Below, piece by piece: positions 24,401 to 37,500 of a stretch of 64,000 bases of DNA. The notes below the pieces were generated by a model. That model was not told the DNA's origin, did not search any database, and was given only the letters and a program-made list of their open reading frames with translations. The DNA lies in assembly GCA_030549775.1 (NCBI GenBank), contig CM060180.1, positions 31,377,090 through 31,441,089 of the forward strand. Reading direction: 5' to 3'. How positions within the stretch are numbered: position 1 is the first letter of the stretch; the number at the start of each line of letters is the position of its first letter. Both the position numbers and the translations under genes were made by a program. Source of the DNA: Tamarix chinensis (lineage: Eukaryota; Streptophyta; Magnoliopsida; Caryophyllales; Tamaricaceae).

Positions 24401-27400
24401 GGGTGAACTCAAAATTCCCTAGCTTGTGGAGATATTGATGTTCTTCTGTGAACTCTTGCTGTTGTTATGCATGAGGAGGTGTTTGTTGTACTTGAAATTG
24501 CACCCCCCCCCCCAAAAAAACCAAGTTGCATTTCAGTTTCTGGGTGGATGCTTCATTTCCAGCTTCAGTGGTGGAAATTCATTACTCTTGCCCTGGGCAG
24601 AAAATGTTTCCATCTTTCCTTATTGTAGTGACTTCTAAATTTATCAGGGCTGCTGCAACTGCACTGGCCAAGAGACACGCTGATGGCTATCTACCAGTTG
24701 AGGACTTCAATATAGAACTTGAAGATCAGGGAGGAAAGAAAGTCAGTCTGGGCACCGACACTGATCAAAGGTGTGCTAATGAGCTGAAAATACACTATCA
24801 AGTGCTGTAATGTCTTCCATTTTTATGTACTTGAGCCTTCGTCTCATCACTTGTACATAATATTGCACATTTGATAGGGCAATAATGATGGGTCTAATGT
24901 TTCATGCAAAAGGGAAGCGTATGATGATGCAGCAGCAGTATAAAGATGCCCTAGAAGTGCTTGCGATGGGAGAGGTTAGTGATGTCTCATTGAAAAAGTT
25001 TTATGGGCTTCAGATCTGGGTAACTACGAGTATCCGAGAAGGTTTCCTCTGTAAATTTCTATGATGATTTGTGCATTGGCTGAGAACGTGATTGGTATCT
25101 GATAGGAACCCCTACCAAACTGCTGCAATTGTAATATTCTGAGAAAAACGCGAGAGAATGAAAGAGTATTTGGATATATTGAATTTGAACAAGAGGAATC
25201 ATATACTACAGTAGCCCCAGGATTTTGAGGACCTGGACACCTCCCTGCCAATTTTCCTTTTACTGAATGCCTGCCCTCCCTTCATTCCCTTGACTCAATA
25301 TAATGACTCCGTGACTTGCATGACTCACTAAATCTTACTAACAGAATTGTTCCCTGCCAGCTCAGCTGGTGATTCACGACTTCCCTAATAGACTTGATCC
25401 TATAATATATGTAATAAATAGAGACTCGTATCCCCCCAGTTTTGACACATATACCTAGCAGCAAAGGTTCCCCGATGAGACCCTCCTAACATCACCGGCC
25501 GCCAAAAGAATCACCTTATCCTCATGGTGAAGATTGAAGAAGTAAGTCAATCCATTGCAAAAGCTGCCACAACATCCTGGTCCCGTCCACTTTGAGGGCA
25601 AGGTAACTACAATCTGTCATCCTCTGTCAAAGATGAACCAGTGCCATACATTTGGTTGCACAACCACCACTTTTATCCACATGTTCCTCTCTTTTATGTG
25701 AGTTAAAAGTTCAGCCACCTTTGGAGATGACCTCCTTCCGGCTTTCATTAACTGCCACTTTATAACCCTTAAGAAGCTATGCAATTATACGATATGGCAT
25801 TGACCCATTGCAAACATCCCTTGTAAGAATGTTTCATATCCAACATATAGTTCTAGACAACCTCCCATCATAACAATAAGACTGCCCACACTAATGGCTG
25901 AAGAAAATTGTCCAGTTGGAGCAAAATAAATTTCTATGTCCATGATCCCCCAACGAACTCTTATTGCCTTAGTGGCAGCACCAAGAAAATGATAAACAAC
26001 TCTCGAGCTCATCATGGATAACCTTGGAGTCGATGAAAAAACCCAAGAATGAGAGATGGATAACGATGTACACCTACTCCTATATCTTTGGTCGTATTTT
26101 GCTCCGTAGAATATTTTAAATTGTCACTTCCAAGTATCGAAACAACTCTTCCACCCAACTGCTCTGACAGTGAACTCAAAACTCATAATAACCCGACATC
26201 CAGCATAGATCACCGAGTATACAGTAACCTTGGAGTATCCAGAACAGTAGCATTCCATAACCTTCTTCAACATTTTAGCAGAAAATTTGGTTTCTAGAAG
26301 CTCTGAGTTGGCTAAATAATTCACCAGATACAAAGTGAAACTTATCCCGTCCTTGACAAACCTCTTAACAACATTTATTAAGCCTGCATCTTTTCCAAAC
26401 ATTTCATCAAATTCATGGCGTGCATCTAGTAACATTTACATTCATGTTTCTCACTTCTAAAGTCACCAGAAAAATTGCAAAATATTTTGATAGGAATTGC
26501 TAGATTACTGATATCTCAACTGCCATGCCATTAGTCATGAAGCAACAATCAGGCGATTCTGACTTCAGGCACAGCAAAAATATAGAATAAGGGGGCTCAA
26601 ATACAATTACATCTTTGGGGTTCTCCACAGAGTGCATCCGGACAAAATCTTTGCATGTCGATTTCCCTCCAATCCTCAACAACCTTTCATCTTCACAGCC
26701 TCTCGTCTCGTTCTTCTCTGTGGATCAGCATCGGTGTATGACCAATATCCTATTGTTCAGCACACTGTTAGAAGTTCTTGTGCCCTGGCAGTGGTCTTTG
26801 CAATCCTAGCTGGTTGGGGTGCTGACATCGTCTTGGTGGTAGTACATAGTAGTTGAAGAACTCCACTCAGTGTGGGATGAAATAAGTTTAGACTGCACAT
26901 TGATGGCATTCAAATTCCCAGCCCTGCCTTCTATTCCTGCAGATCTGACACGTTAATAAGGCCCGATTCCTAATTTTGGCCCTTTGGGCTGCTTCTATTA
27001 TCTCAGATAATTCACTGGGTCTCATCATCCTGACCTCCACCCTAATTGTTGGCTTGAGCCCATTTAGAAATATGTTTGCATGCACCTCACTGGACAATCT
27101 TCCTTGTAATGTCAACACCCATGTTTGTTACAGCTCCAGATATTTGTGGCACATAGTGAGCAAATTCTCATGCAGGTAAACTTCATCCTCTATGGCTGCT
27201 GAGTCTTATGGTTTCCCCTTTCTCATCTTCCATCTCCTGCTGCCATTCTACTTGAACTAACCCCAGTTTCTTTTCTAACGGATCAATCATTCCCTGTGCC
27301 ACATCTCTCGGTGTCCGACCGCTCTGATACCAAATTGATAGGAACCCCCTCCCAAACTGCTGCAATTGTAATATTCTGAGAAAAATTTGAGACAATGAAA

Positions 27401-30400
27401 GAGTATTTGGATAGATTGATTTTGAACAAGAGGAATCACAGACTACAGTAGCCCCAGGATTTTGAGGACCTGGACACCTCCCAGCCAATTTTCCTTTTAC
27501 TGAATGCCTGTCCTCCCTTCTTTCCTTCAACTCTATATAATGATTCCGTGACTTGCATGACTCACTAAATCTTACTAACAGAATTGTTTCCTGCCAGCTC
27601 AGCTGGTGACTCATAACATCCCTAACAGACTCGATCCTACCATATATATAATAAATAGAGACTTATATCCCCCACAGATTTGACACATACCTAGCAGCAA
27701 AGATTCTCTTATGAGACCTTCCTAACAGCAGCTTATAGGGAAATTAATAATAGTCTGAGTTAAGGGATCGATTTGTTGCTTTTATGAACTTAAAATACAG
27801 CTGCAAAAGTGATTGAGAGCTATACTGAATGGCTTCCTTGACTGATTTGTTGTTTTTGATTTTTCTGCATTCCATGTCTTTTCAAGTGTACCTGTGTTCT
27901 GCTTCTGCAATGCCATTACCTTTAAACTTGGTCAGAGGGCAACATATATTAGGAGATAGCGGGCTTTTTGTCATTTTATTTTGGTCATTTGATTAGTTGC
28001 AATGTTATGAGAAATCGATCTTCAATTTTCAGGAGGCTTTTACCCTCTGCAACCCCAAGGTCATTGAGGTAAGTGGTGCTTGTTTGGGATAGAATTTTGG
28101 TTATTTTTTTGTACTTTTCACTTTCAGCTTAACTGCTACCTCAGTGAAGTCTACTTCTACAACCCAGCAGAAATAAAACTTGCAATCTCTCTCTCTCTCC
28201 CACCCTCTTTTGCTCTCTCAGTGTGTTGACAATGTCCCGATTCTTCAAATCGACATGGTGTGGTGCAATTTTATGATGCGAGATATCAACTGTCTCTCTG
28301 TAGCTGGTGAGCGTCTTGCCAAAGCTAGGCAAGGCATTGAGCGTGCTCATGGGAAGGACGCCTCCCGTGTGAGACAGCTTCAAGGGGGTCGTAGTCCAGA
28401 GCTTGCATTGTGAGCAAAAGTTTTCTCATCTTCAGTTCTATTTTCTGCTTAATATTTAGACTGATGTTGCTGAGAAACTGCACATGTTATTACTCTGTAG
28501 GCACTTGAGGCTGGAATTGCTGGAGGGTGTGATAGCATTTCACATCGGCCAATTTGAAAAATCGAGGCACTTGCTGACTTCTGCTCAAGCAAAATACTCT
28601 AAGGTTAGCTGTCACATTAGCTATTAAGCACACTTGAATTATATTACCTCAAATTAGTAGGATTTTAGGCACATGAAGATAGTAGCTAACACAGCGCCAC
28701 CTTTTGTGACCAAGCCTAGTTTTCCAAAAAGATATAAATAAATATATGGAAGGTAGTACATTGTGAATCCATGATTATCTTATAGTTATGATGAGAGTTT
28801 GTGCCTACCAAAATCGCAATAAACATATATTTGAGAGGATTCAGTAAATTTGACATCCTTATAGCATCTCCACTGGGGGAAAAGATGAAACCCTGGAAAC
28901 AAAAATCCCCCCCTCCCTCCAGCAATTTTCAAAGGGTTCCATTTGACTCTTATTCAGCTTAAAAATTCATTTTGATAATAGATTGAGGGTTATGTGTAAG
29001 ATTTTGCACTACAAGCTCCAAAAACAGCATTTCATTATGTTTTCATCTTGCTGAACCATTTCATCAATGAAAACCCTAATACCTTAGGAAGTGGTGCTAG
29101 AGCATCTCTCTTTGTGTCCTTGTTCCTTTCTTTTTTTCTTTTCTTTTCTTTTTTTTTTGGGTGCATGTCATGCACATCAGAACATGCAATTATTTTTTCT
29201 GTCCATTCTGATATGATGTTATTTTGTGAGGTTGATGTGGGAAAAGATTTCATGTGCAAGCCAGCTGCTATACCAGGATATGACTCATATTTCAATTCTC
29301 TCTTGTTTTTGCATTAATAAATAGAATAAAATAGCTGTTAGTCAAATGTTTGTTTGTTGAAACTGGCCATTAGCTTCAGTGGCTATTAAGGCCATATAAT
29401 TTCTTTGTTTAATTAGAAAAATATGTCTATAAAAAACTCATTGTTCTACTCAAAATTTCACATCTCTCCCAACATCATTTCAAATTCTAAATTTTCACAA
29501 GAGGAGATCCTCTCAAATTTTTCGTTTTCTAAGATATTTGCAAGGTTGTGTTTGAGAAGGTGTGCCTCAATTGCAAGGCGCGAGGGTTTTTTTTTTTTTC
29601 TTTTTTCATCTTAGGCAAGGCTAATCTAAGGTGCACTAGGCACACTAAGGTGTTGAGACACACAAGGCTCTAAGGTGCGCGCCTTACTAAAAATTATCTA
29701 CTTTTAGGTTTTAATTTAATTCGAACAAATCTGCAATCAATTGGGAAGGAAAGGGAGGAGGGAAAAAAGGTCATAGGAATACCAATAGGTGTAATTTTGA
29801 ATGGGAAAGGAAAGAAATGAAATGCATTTAGTGTAGAGAAAGAAACTTTGTTTAGTTATTTTTGGGCTTTATTTTTATAAATGCAATAACTAAAGCTCAT
29901 GCTGGGAAGGAAAGGGAGGAGGAAAAAGCATCGTGGGAAGATAAATAAGACATGATTTTGTGGGGAAAAAATTATATATTTTAGGAAGATCAAAAGTAGT
30001 ATTAGACGAGTAATATTAACACCTCGTTTCACTTAGGCACACACCTTCTCCTTGCACCTAGATGATTAAGCTCTAGGACCCCTATCACCTAAGTGTGCCT
30101 TAAGCCTGAAGGAAAGGGAGGAGGAAAAGCATCGTGGGAAGATAAATAAGACATGATTTTGTAAAAAATTATATATTTTAGGATGATCAAAAGTAGTATT
30201 AGACGAGTAATATTAACACCTCATTTCACTTAGGCACACACCTTCTCCTTGCACCTAGATGCTTAAGCTCTAGGAACCCGTATCACCTAAGTGCGCCTTA
30301 GGCCTTTTCAAACACTAGATTCAATACTTTATCAAATGGATCCCAATCTATTTAATTTGTTTATTGTTTGCAAAATTCAATTTTTCAACGTCTCAAAACC

Positions 30401-33341
30401 CACAAGTTGCTAGTTCTTCTATGCCTACTCACCTTGATGCACTTCAAAGGAAGGAACTTGATCTCTAGTTTAATGTATACTTATATGATCTCATGTTTAA
30501 TCTTGCAATTCAACATGCATTTATGTAGTTCAATGATTAATTGTGTGATGCATGTGTATGTTAATGTGCTTTTATAATTGTCCAAGAAAAATACTTCTAC
30601 TGTTCCCAATATATTTATCAAATTGAAAAGTATTGCCCATAACTTTTTTGCTATTTATTTATCTAATTCGAAATATTAATCCAAAAGTATGAATACAACT
30701 AACGCATTTCATAAAATAAATGAGGATTGAATAAAATGTGGGTGGGTTAAATAAAATAAAAAGTAGTGATCGGAGTCTCTTTGATGAAATCCACCATTAG
30801 GGACACGAGTCTCATCTTAGGTCTCAAGTGAGAATCTGATGTGTCATGAGATGGAGATGATCTTAGTTTTACTTTAGCGTGAGGTTAGACAAAAACAAAG
30901 TCGGGCTCCTCTTTTAAATTTATTTCTGCGACTGGTATTTAACAATCTCATGAAACTGGTTGTTGTCTCTGAATCAGCTGCAAGTGTCAGATGAAGCCTT
31001 ATCTCAGATGATGGGCATGGGATATAAGGAACAGGAAGCAAAGAGGGCCCTGAAAATGAACAACCAGGATGTTGAAAGTGCCATTAACTTTCTGATTGAG
31101 GAGAGAGAACAGAGAGAAAAGAAGCGTCAAGAAGATATACAGCGAAGGGAGGAAATACGGTTTGTCTGTACCAAGTAGTATTTGATTGTAATTTCTCGTT
31201 TATGCTGCATCTTTTCTGATACTATTATGCCTGAGTTACTTGAAGGGAGCAGAAGCGTTACGGAAAGACACCTCTCGGGAAAGCTGTTGACATGGAATTA
31301 TTAAAGAGATTGGTCCATGTTGGGTATGTACCATTCGAAGTACTTCTCCTGTAGCAGTAGATGTGGGTAAACGTGAACCTTCACAACTAGTTAAAACTGT
31401 TTCATTACAATGGCATATGGCTGATGTAGTAACTAGTTTTGGGTGAAAGTTAAATTGATCAAATGTTATTTTTTATGAGTCAGATTTACGAGGGAGCTTT
31501 GTGCAGAAGCCCTTCGAAAGAATGAAAATGACTTTCAGATGGCCTTAGATGATTTGACCAATCCTGCACTTAATTCAAAAATACAGGTTAGCTAGTACTA
31601 CCATGCATACCTATGTCTTGTTATATCAAATTTAAGTTGTTTCCTAATATTTTCAACTTGCAGCTTGATATTGAATCAAGGAAGAGGAAGAGACATGAAC
31701 GATCAAGAGAAAGGATTGCTGCAAGTCTCACCTGCATGGGGTTTGATAGGTCAAGAGGTATTCACACATGTATTTTGTGTTATTTTGTTTAAAATCTTGT
31801 TCACCTTCTCGGAAAGTTTGTGTCAAGTTGTTAATTCTATGACCAAAATAAATGTTCTGTGATCCATTTATGATGTCACTGGAATGGATACCCTCTTCTA
31901 AAGTAAACAAAAAATATTAGGATGTCTTCATAGAACAGATGAAACTGTCCGTCAGCTGTACATTACTAGAAATATCACCCAGAGACCTGGATCAAGGGTT
32001 AAAAATGGCAGAAGGTCTAGAGATGTTAGAAAGCGACAATCTTATGATGTAGGGTTGGAAAAGAAGTAGGAATCAGGAGAAAAAACAATGCTTAATTTAC
32101 TCAGTTTAATAACTCTTAACATTCATTCGGGTATGAGAAATAATATAAGTCTTAGGCCAAGGTATTAGAAACAATAAACATAAATCCTAAGTTGATTGAA
32201 TCAAGCTCTGCATCAATAAATGCTATATTCTGAGATGATTAAAGCAAACCCTAAATGGTAACGTCAAATTCTACCAAATAATATCTAAATCTACTAAATC
32301 TAATGTTATAAAATAAATATATGAACTTGGGCTGATTTTTCATTGTCTGTACTACATTCTCTCAGTGAAAACCGACTACGAGTTTGTAAACTTGTATGAT
32401 CTAAAATCTCATCAACCCTAGATTGTTGGAAGATCTGCAGCGGCAAATAGTAAGAACATGGTGAACTTTGACTTGAAAACCTAAATATTGTCAATCCAAG
32501 AGTCAAACTGAGTATATGGATGAGCAGAATTTGTCACTCTAGTTTTTCCCTCTTGAGCATTGATGTTTCAAACACAGCTTGAGGCCGTTAATTGCACGGA
32601 GTATGTGAGTTGTAATTTAATTCAGCATCTTCATTGCGCACATCTAGAGCGTGCCCTTGAATTTGAGCTGGAAACAATACTTGTTTTGTCGTTTACTTGG
32701 AAGTTCAGTTTTGGATTATGAGAAACAGTACTTGTTTCTATCACCATAAGAGTAGCTTGAAACTCTTCAGTCACTTGTTTTACTTTGGTAATTGCTGATT
32801 TGACATCTGCATCCATCATTGGTTGAGGAATATGAGAATATTGATCAACAGCACACCTTAGTTTCCTCACTAGCAAACTATATACTCATCTGACCACAAT
32901 CATCGTAAATGCATCTATGGAGCAAATGCAAGATGTTGATAGCGGTAGGGTTTCCTCACTGTTTATGTATTAATATTCTTTGCAGCACTGGAAGCTATTC
33001 GTGTTTGTGGCACGAGATCTGCTGCATTGAACTACCTGCTCGCACATCCCATGCAGGATTCAGCAGCAAACAAGTCGCAGTCCACATTAATGGATGAGAA
33101 TCCGGAATCTGATGCTTCTAAACCCAATTCAGACCCCAGTTTCTCTGGTGAAGAAGAAGGTGAGGAGGAACATGAAGGTTCATCGAGCTCTCACGTGCAA
33201 GAGGGGGAACTTGATCCGGAGATGGAAAGTGAACTTGTCCAGGATCTAGACCATGGAGATGCATTGGCAGATTATGACATTGATGTAACCAAAGAAGCTG
33301 AAGCCATAACTGAATACCTGACGATGCTGGAGACACTTTGA
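18415..33341 (+). CDS. NUB1: NEDD8 ultimate buster 1-like protein (Ubl + three UBA domains), 11 exons, 563 aa
   Basis: Exons: 18415-18746, 24648-24770, 24878-24974, 28033-28068, 28222-28409, 28501-28603, 30978-31159, 31246-31323, 31484-31586, 31664-31757, 32986-33341. All introns are GT-AG and phases join to 1,692 nt. Residues 1-85 form a ubiquitin-like fold (KLRIAGTWSG... CAGRLL... LGVKNNAKIL). A helical middle region of the NUB1 type follows (AAATALAKRHADG; HLRLELLEGVIAFH). Then come three UBA domains at about 297-335 (MMGMGYKEQEAKRAL), 370-407 (HVGFTRELCAEAL) and 432-467 (CMGFDRSRALEAI), a basic RKRKRHERSRER stretch at about 420-431 and an acidic tail. In animals NUB1 binds NEDD8, FAT10 and the proteasome and lowers NEDD8 conjugates; the plant role is inferred. 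Length matches the Arabidopsis homologue (about 560 aa). Start: ATG in cccATGGCG after a TATA box. Introns 1 (5.9 kb) and 3 (3.1 kb) are swollen by LTR elements. Confidence 0.93.
20232..23420 (+). mobile_element. Non-autonomous LTR element (TR-GAG type) in NUB1 intron 1
   Basis: Two direct repeats, about 20232-20918 and 22759-23420, start TGCGGGAACATCC and TGCAGGAGCATCC and match over about 660-690 bp. After the left LTR, TTGGCATTGAGCTTAGGTTG is a decayed initiator-methionine tRNA primer site. The 1.84-kb interior holds only broken gag. A frame at about 21340-21520 reads FKGYVSFWWKNL followed by a basic stretch and FLLPSHECNFYNKV, as in plant gypsy Gag. A decayed zinc-knuckle-like KCLGVGYSKSVV follows at about 21630. 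There is no pol. LTR divergence and stop codons mark it as old. The right end and target duplication are uncertain. Confidence 0.75.
23455..23735. repeat. Interspersed repeat shared with OS9 intron 2 (copy 1)
   Basis: The block begins with a gtgtcgcggtatcgg-like word, has a T-run, an AACAAATATC/AATAAATA core, and ends ACCGATATTTAATTG. A related block in the same plus-strand orientation lies at 42680-42905. No terminal repeats or coding were seen, so the class is unknown (SINE- or MITE-like). Confidence 0.55.
25100..27727 (-). mobile_element. Non-autonomous LTR element (gag only) in NUB1 intron 3
   Basis: Two LTRs of exactly 392 bp lie at 25100-25491 and 27336-27727. On the minus strand they start TGTTAGGA and end CCTATCA. 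Next to the 5' LTR, the minus strand reads TTTGGTATCAGAGCGG, a canonical initiator-Met tRNA primer site. Next to the 3' LTR is GGCGGCCGGTGA, a purine-rich tract. At 26888-27118 the minus strand encodes a Gag piece (HANIFLNGLKPTIRVEVRMM, then a Cys-rich CQICRNR tail). No protease, RT, RNase H or integrase motif was found. The flanks GTATC / GCAGC are a poor candidate target duplication. The element opposes NUB1 in direction. Confidence 0.85.
28604..30977. other. NUB1 intron 6 (2.4 kb)
   Basis: Holds no coding sequence that I can support. It includes a T-rich stretch near 29120-29160, a run of T at about 29587 and the 203-bp tandem duplication at 29904-30305. Confidence 0.6.
29904..30305. repeat. 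About 203-bp tandem duplication in NUB1 intron 6
   Basis: Two adjacent copies begin GGAAGGAAAGGGAGGAGG at 29904 and about 30108. They share a gacatgattttgt word, tattagacgagtaatatt and gcacacaccttctccttgc with few differences, so the duplication is recent. An older relative of the unit start (gggaaggaaagggaggaggg) lies at about 29741. Confidence 0.9.
32140..32310. repeat. Repeat shared between NUB1 intron 10 and OS9 intron 3 (copy 1)
   Basis: The words taggccaaggta(t/c)tagaaacaa, cctaaatg, aaataatatctaaa and ctacca/ctacta occur in the same order here and at 40915-41100, both on the plus strand. Class unknown. Confidence 0.55.
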
Positions 33342-33832
33342 TTTGACAGCCTTATTGTTCCTAGTCCAGGATGGGATCGACTCTGAATATATCATAACGA
33401 ATGCAGGTTGTAAGTGGAAGTACGGACTACAGATTGATTATGGCCTATGTTGTTAAATAATGGTCTGTGGTTTTTATTTTCGACTGATCTAATCGTACAG
33501 CACAATGGATAGCTGTGGACATATATCTACTAGTTAGAACTCACCACATGATATATGTGGTGATGGGGGGCAAATGTGTTTGCACGAAAACGATGCCCCT
33601 TGAGATATTTGACGCATATATATTTTTCTCATTTCATTGTTCGTTTTTTTTTTCTGAGCAAGAAGTTCCTTCGTTGTTGTCATATCATTTTAAATATGAC
33701 GGTATTTTTTCTTAATTCTTTTTACTTAAAGCTTGATTATTACCCTAGACATTAGTTCAAAATATTATGTTTTTTAGTTTTAAAATAGCCTGAAAACTAG
33801 CAATTCAGCCCCTTGTTCTACAATGTTATTTA
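33342..33832. other. 3' flank of NUB1
   Basis: Presumed 3' UTR and downstream DNA. No clear AATAAA signal was singled out; no coding sequence. Confidence 0.4.
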
Positions 33833-34042
33833 CTCCCTTCGTTTTTAAAATAAAGTTTTTTTAATTTAAAATTTTTATTTGAAAATAAAATTTTTCATTC
33901 AATTTTTATCTTTCTTTTTTTATATATTAATTGTCATACTATTATTAAATAAAGAATATAATCGGTATATTAAGAATATATTTATTATCTTTTAAAATAG
34001 TGTATAATTTACTAAAAAATAATCTTTTAAAAATGAAGAGAG
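33833..34042. mobile_element. Stowaway MITE (Tc1/mariner type), 210 bp
   Basis: The left end CTCCCTTCGTTTTTAAAATAA and the right end, read in reverse complement as CTCTCTTCATTTTTAAAAGA, form terminal inverted repeats. The flanking bases are TA on both sides (33831-33832 and 34043-34044). The CTCCCT-CGTTTTTAAA terminus is the Stowaway signature. It is AT-rich and has no coding capacity. Confidence 0.85.
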
Positions 34043-34237
34043 TATTTAATTTAAATTTATTGTTTGTATTAACATGCAACACTGACATCATGCCATCCAA
34101 ATTGATTTTGAAATTAGCAGACAAAAATAGGGGGTGGATGGTTGAACAAAAGGAGAGAAAAAAATAGTTAAATTAGCGTTGTACAACGCTTGAACATGGC
34201 AGCAAACTCCCATTTTTACCCTTGTCATCTAGTTTAG

Positions 34238-34549
34238 TTACTTTTGACTGACATAGTTACTGCCCGTCCGTTCGTCGTTCTCCTCCTCTTGCTTCAACAG
34301 CCTCTCGCCCCTCCTCGCGTAGTCTCCCATTCCATGCTCCTTCAACATGTTCAATGTCTTCTCCATCACTTGCACCATCTTTATTCTCCAACACATAGTT
34401 GAGCCATCGACATTGATGAACAACTTCTTACCGAATTTGTGCAAAAGCTAGCTAGATTTGCAATTGTTAGTTGATTAGTTTTAGTTTAAATTGATTATTA
34501 CTTACCTATGTTGCTTAACTTGAATTGAATCCATTGTGCCCGATCCATG
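34238..34549 (-). other. Possible small two-exon gene or fragment, unrecognised
   Basis: A minus-strand ATG at 34549 opens a short exon (MDRAQWIQFKLSNI) that ends at a GTAAGT donor. After an AG near 34450 a 68-codon frame (34238-34444) follows, Lys/Glu-rich and probably helical, ending in EEENDERTGSNYVSQK. It does not match a family I know. The MDRAQW start is loosely like Myb/SANT-type proteins of Harbinger elements, but that is weak. It could be noise or a transposon relic. Confidence 0.2.
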
Positions 34550-37500
34550 TTCTTAGTTTCCACTTAGCTCAGTGGGAGTGTCGAAGAAGCTTGCTCGACC
34601 CAGCAGAGAGTGTTAGCATGGCACGTTGCTCCTGTAGAAGAGATGTAACTTCTGTTGCTGCCCGCCTAAAGGAGCGGCAGCATTTCGTTCTTCAACGAAT
34701 GCTCGATAGAACTCTGTTGATTTTTTTTTCCTTTGCTTACATGATAGATAAAGAACCTTTGACAACCAAACTTGTCGCAGTCAATTTTGCCTCGATCTTT
34801 AGCTGTAACTTCCCATGGATTCACTATGTGCTCTTCATCTTCGTCGTTGCTCTAGCATTGTTGTTGCTCTTGTTCCATCTCTGATTCCGTCTCTCTGTCA
34901 TATTCAGAGTCAGTAATACATGCTGGTAGTTGTACCAGTAGCATTCACTTACAACCTAATTATTAGTCAAAGATGAGTCTAACGATGAATATAGTCAAAG
35001 CAAAACAACAACAAAATCAGAAACTCTATTTGATATGTATAATAAACTAATTATTAATCAAAAGAGATAGATTCACTTACAACCTAACACGAGCATGATC
35101 CTTGTACTAGTAATATTAAATACATATTTCAAAACTTTATTCCATAATCGTTCATACCCTTGGTCATTCTAGTAGTTGGTAGTTGTGGGTTATTTATCTA
35201 TCATATACTTGTAACTTTATTTTTTATTTCCTTTTTTTAACTATCATGTATTTATTATGTTGGTTTCTTTTATTGTTTAGGATTATAAGGTTTTGAAGAT
35301 TATACTAAACTATAGCAAATGAGTAAATGGAGAATCATTGATGATCATTGTTTCCATCTCATTTGTGATATTAGATTTCAGCATCTCCCAAACTACAAAT
35401 TCGAGGAATGATCCACCTTCAAATTATGAGCAACAATAATTAGCCCTCGAAATAATTGGTCATCATTTAAGACTTAATATACGACAACAAGGGTGTGTGG
35501 GTGTAGTTGTGAGCATAATGCTTGATTTGTTATGTATTGATGTGTAGATTTGATTCAAATATGTATGATACTCATTGTGTAACTAGCTTCCAAACATTAA
35601 CGCATTAGAACGCTTATGAGAATTCTATTTCTATTTTTCTTTTTTGAAATCAATTTCTATTTGTATATGAAGTAAAACTTTGATCATATTAGACAGATAT
35701 AAGGAAATGCAAACTTATAATGATTGTTATATGTTATAACTAATTATATAATAGAACAATCAAAAGAACATGACAAAAGGAGTGTTGCATGAACCTTGAT
35801 TTAGAAGAAACTTAGCGGAAAGGGCTTTAATTATAATAATAAGTATTATTAGTATTCTAGAAGGATCACATAACTAAAATTTATTGAATTCCAATAGCTT
35901 AACAAAAAAAGGTAGTCAACTTCCTAACATTGAAGAATTAATGGAAAATAACAATAGACATACCACGACTAGTAAAAAAACACGCAATAGATTTTTATAC
36001 CTTTTTCTCTTGCTTGAAATCAATGTAAAAAAAATATGCAAACTTAGAGTTCAATTTGTATTTCTCTTATTTGAAATCAAATTCGTTAAAAAAAAGTGTA
36101 TTAGAAATATTTAGAATGGAAACATTGAATAATGTACATTTCTTCAATTTCAAAAAAAATGATCAAATTGTGTGTGTTATGTGCTTTGAAGTAGTAGGAG
36201 GTGTCATTTTTTGATGCTTGGAGTGATAGGAAGTGTTGTTGCTCTTTGCTTGGAGTTGTAGAAAGTGTCACTACTCCACCTCTTTTGGCATGAAGTGTTG
36301 ATGCTTCTTGACGCTTTTGTACAATAAGATTAGGTCAAACACCTGATTGTGATACCAAATAAAATATTTGAAAAGGGGTTTATCCGGTGCTAGTTTTAGC
36401 ATGAGAAACCACAAGTTATGTATCAACTTCCCAGTGCAAGTTCGCCAAAATAATTGCAAGATGGAAAGATGAGTCTAGCCACTGCACTAATGGAGTAAAG
36501 TATAACGTGGGTTTATTGTTGTCAAGCAAGCAAACAAAGAGAAAGACCACATCGACAATAAAGTTGAAATTCAAATTTGGGTACTATTCTCATCCCTTAA
36601 TCAATATATTATATTCCAAGTTGTTTCAAAGAATCTTGGCCAAGAAGGAACATGCATGAAGTTCTCATGTTGGGACTATTATACTATGTAAACATTACAC
36701 ACTAACCCAAACTATTGCAGAACCAATGCGCGAACATGCTTACATCTTTGTCAAGATTAAAATCGATATCTGATAAATTGATATAATGCTGACCAATTCA
36801 TAGCTATGTGACTCTTCTTTTTATTTGCGATTATGAGCCTCCATTCTTCTTCTTCATGTTGCTAGATCCGATGTGTGTGTGGAAGGAGGGAAGGGGTAAC
36901 TGAAGATGAAAAAGGTGGTAAGGTTGGACAAATTGGGTTGCTAAAGTGAAAAAGGACAAATTAGTCAAGTTAGAGATGATAGTTTTCTAAATAGTAACAG
37001 TATGTTTTCTAAATAACAAAAGATGAAATTATGAGCACAAACGAAGGACAAGGAAGAAAAATGAAATGATGGCCTATGTTGCACTACTATTCTGTCATTT
37101 CGGTGCTTGTTCAAAAACATTTTCCCGTTACCGATACCCCTATTTCTCCATCTCCATGCAACCGATAATGAAATGATAGCATTTATTCTAAAAACTAGAA
37201 CTAGAGTTTAGATATCTTAATCCTGCGCCAGAGGTGTTTACAACCTATGATAATGAACAAAATGTAATGATGCCATTGCCAACTGCTATTTAGTGACATA
37301 TACAGTTGTATCTATTACCCAGAACCAAAAAATCATTGTTGCGTCATCTAGTACTCCAGGAACTTCCCTCAACCCCTATCCAAAATAAACGAGCTCTGAT
37401 AGTAACTAATCACATACTCTTCTTCCGCATATATAATTAACAAAAGAAATGCAAGAAAACCTAAAGATGTATCAAGGAACTATTTGCATTGAATGGCAAC

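Noticed and set aside
27183..27614. 143-codon minus-strand frame as a host gene
   Set aside because: It spans the 5' LTR, primer site and leader of the intron 3 retroelement.
36271..36459. LTR element with primer site near 36350
   Set aside because: Only a decayed TTTGGTATCACAATCAGG word is visible; no paired LTRs, gag or pol could be found.
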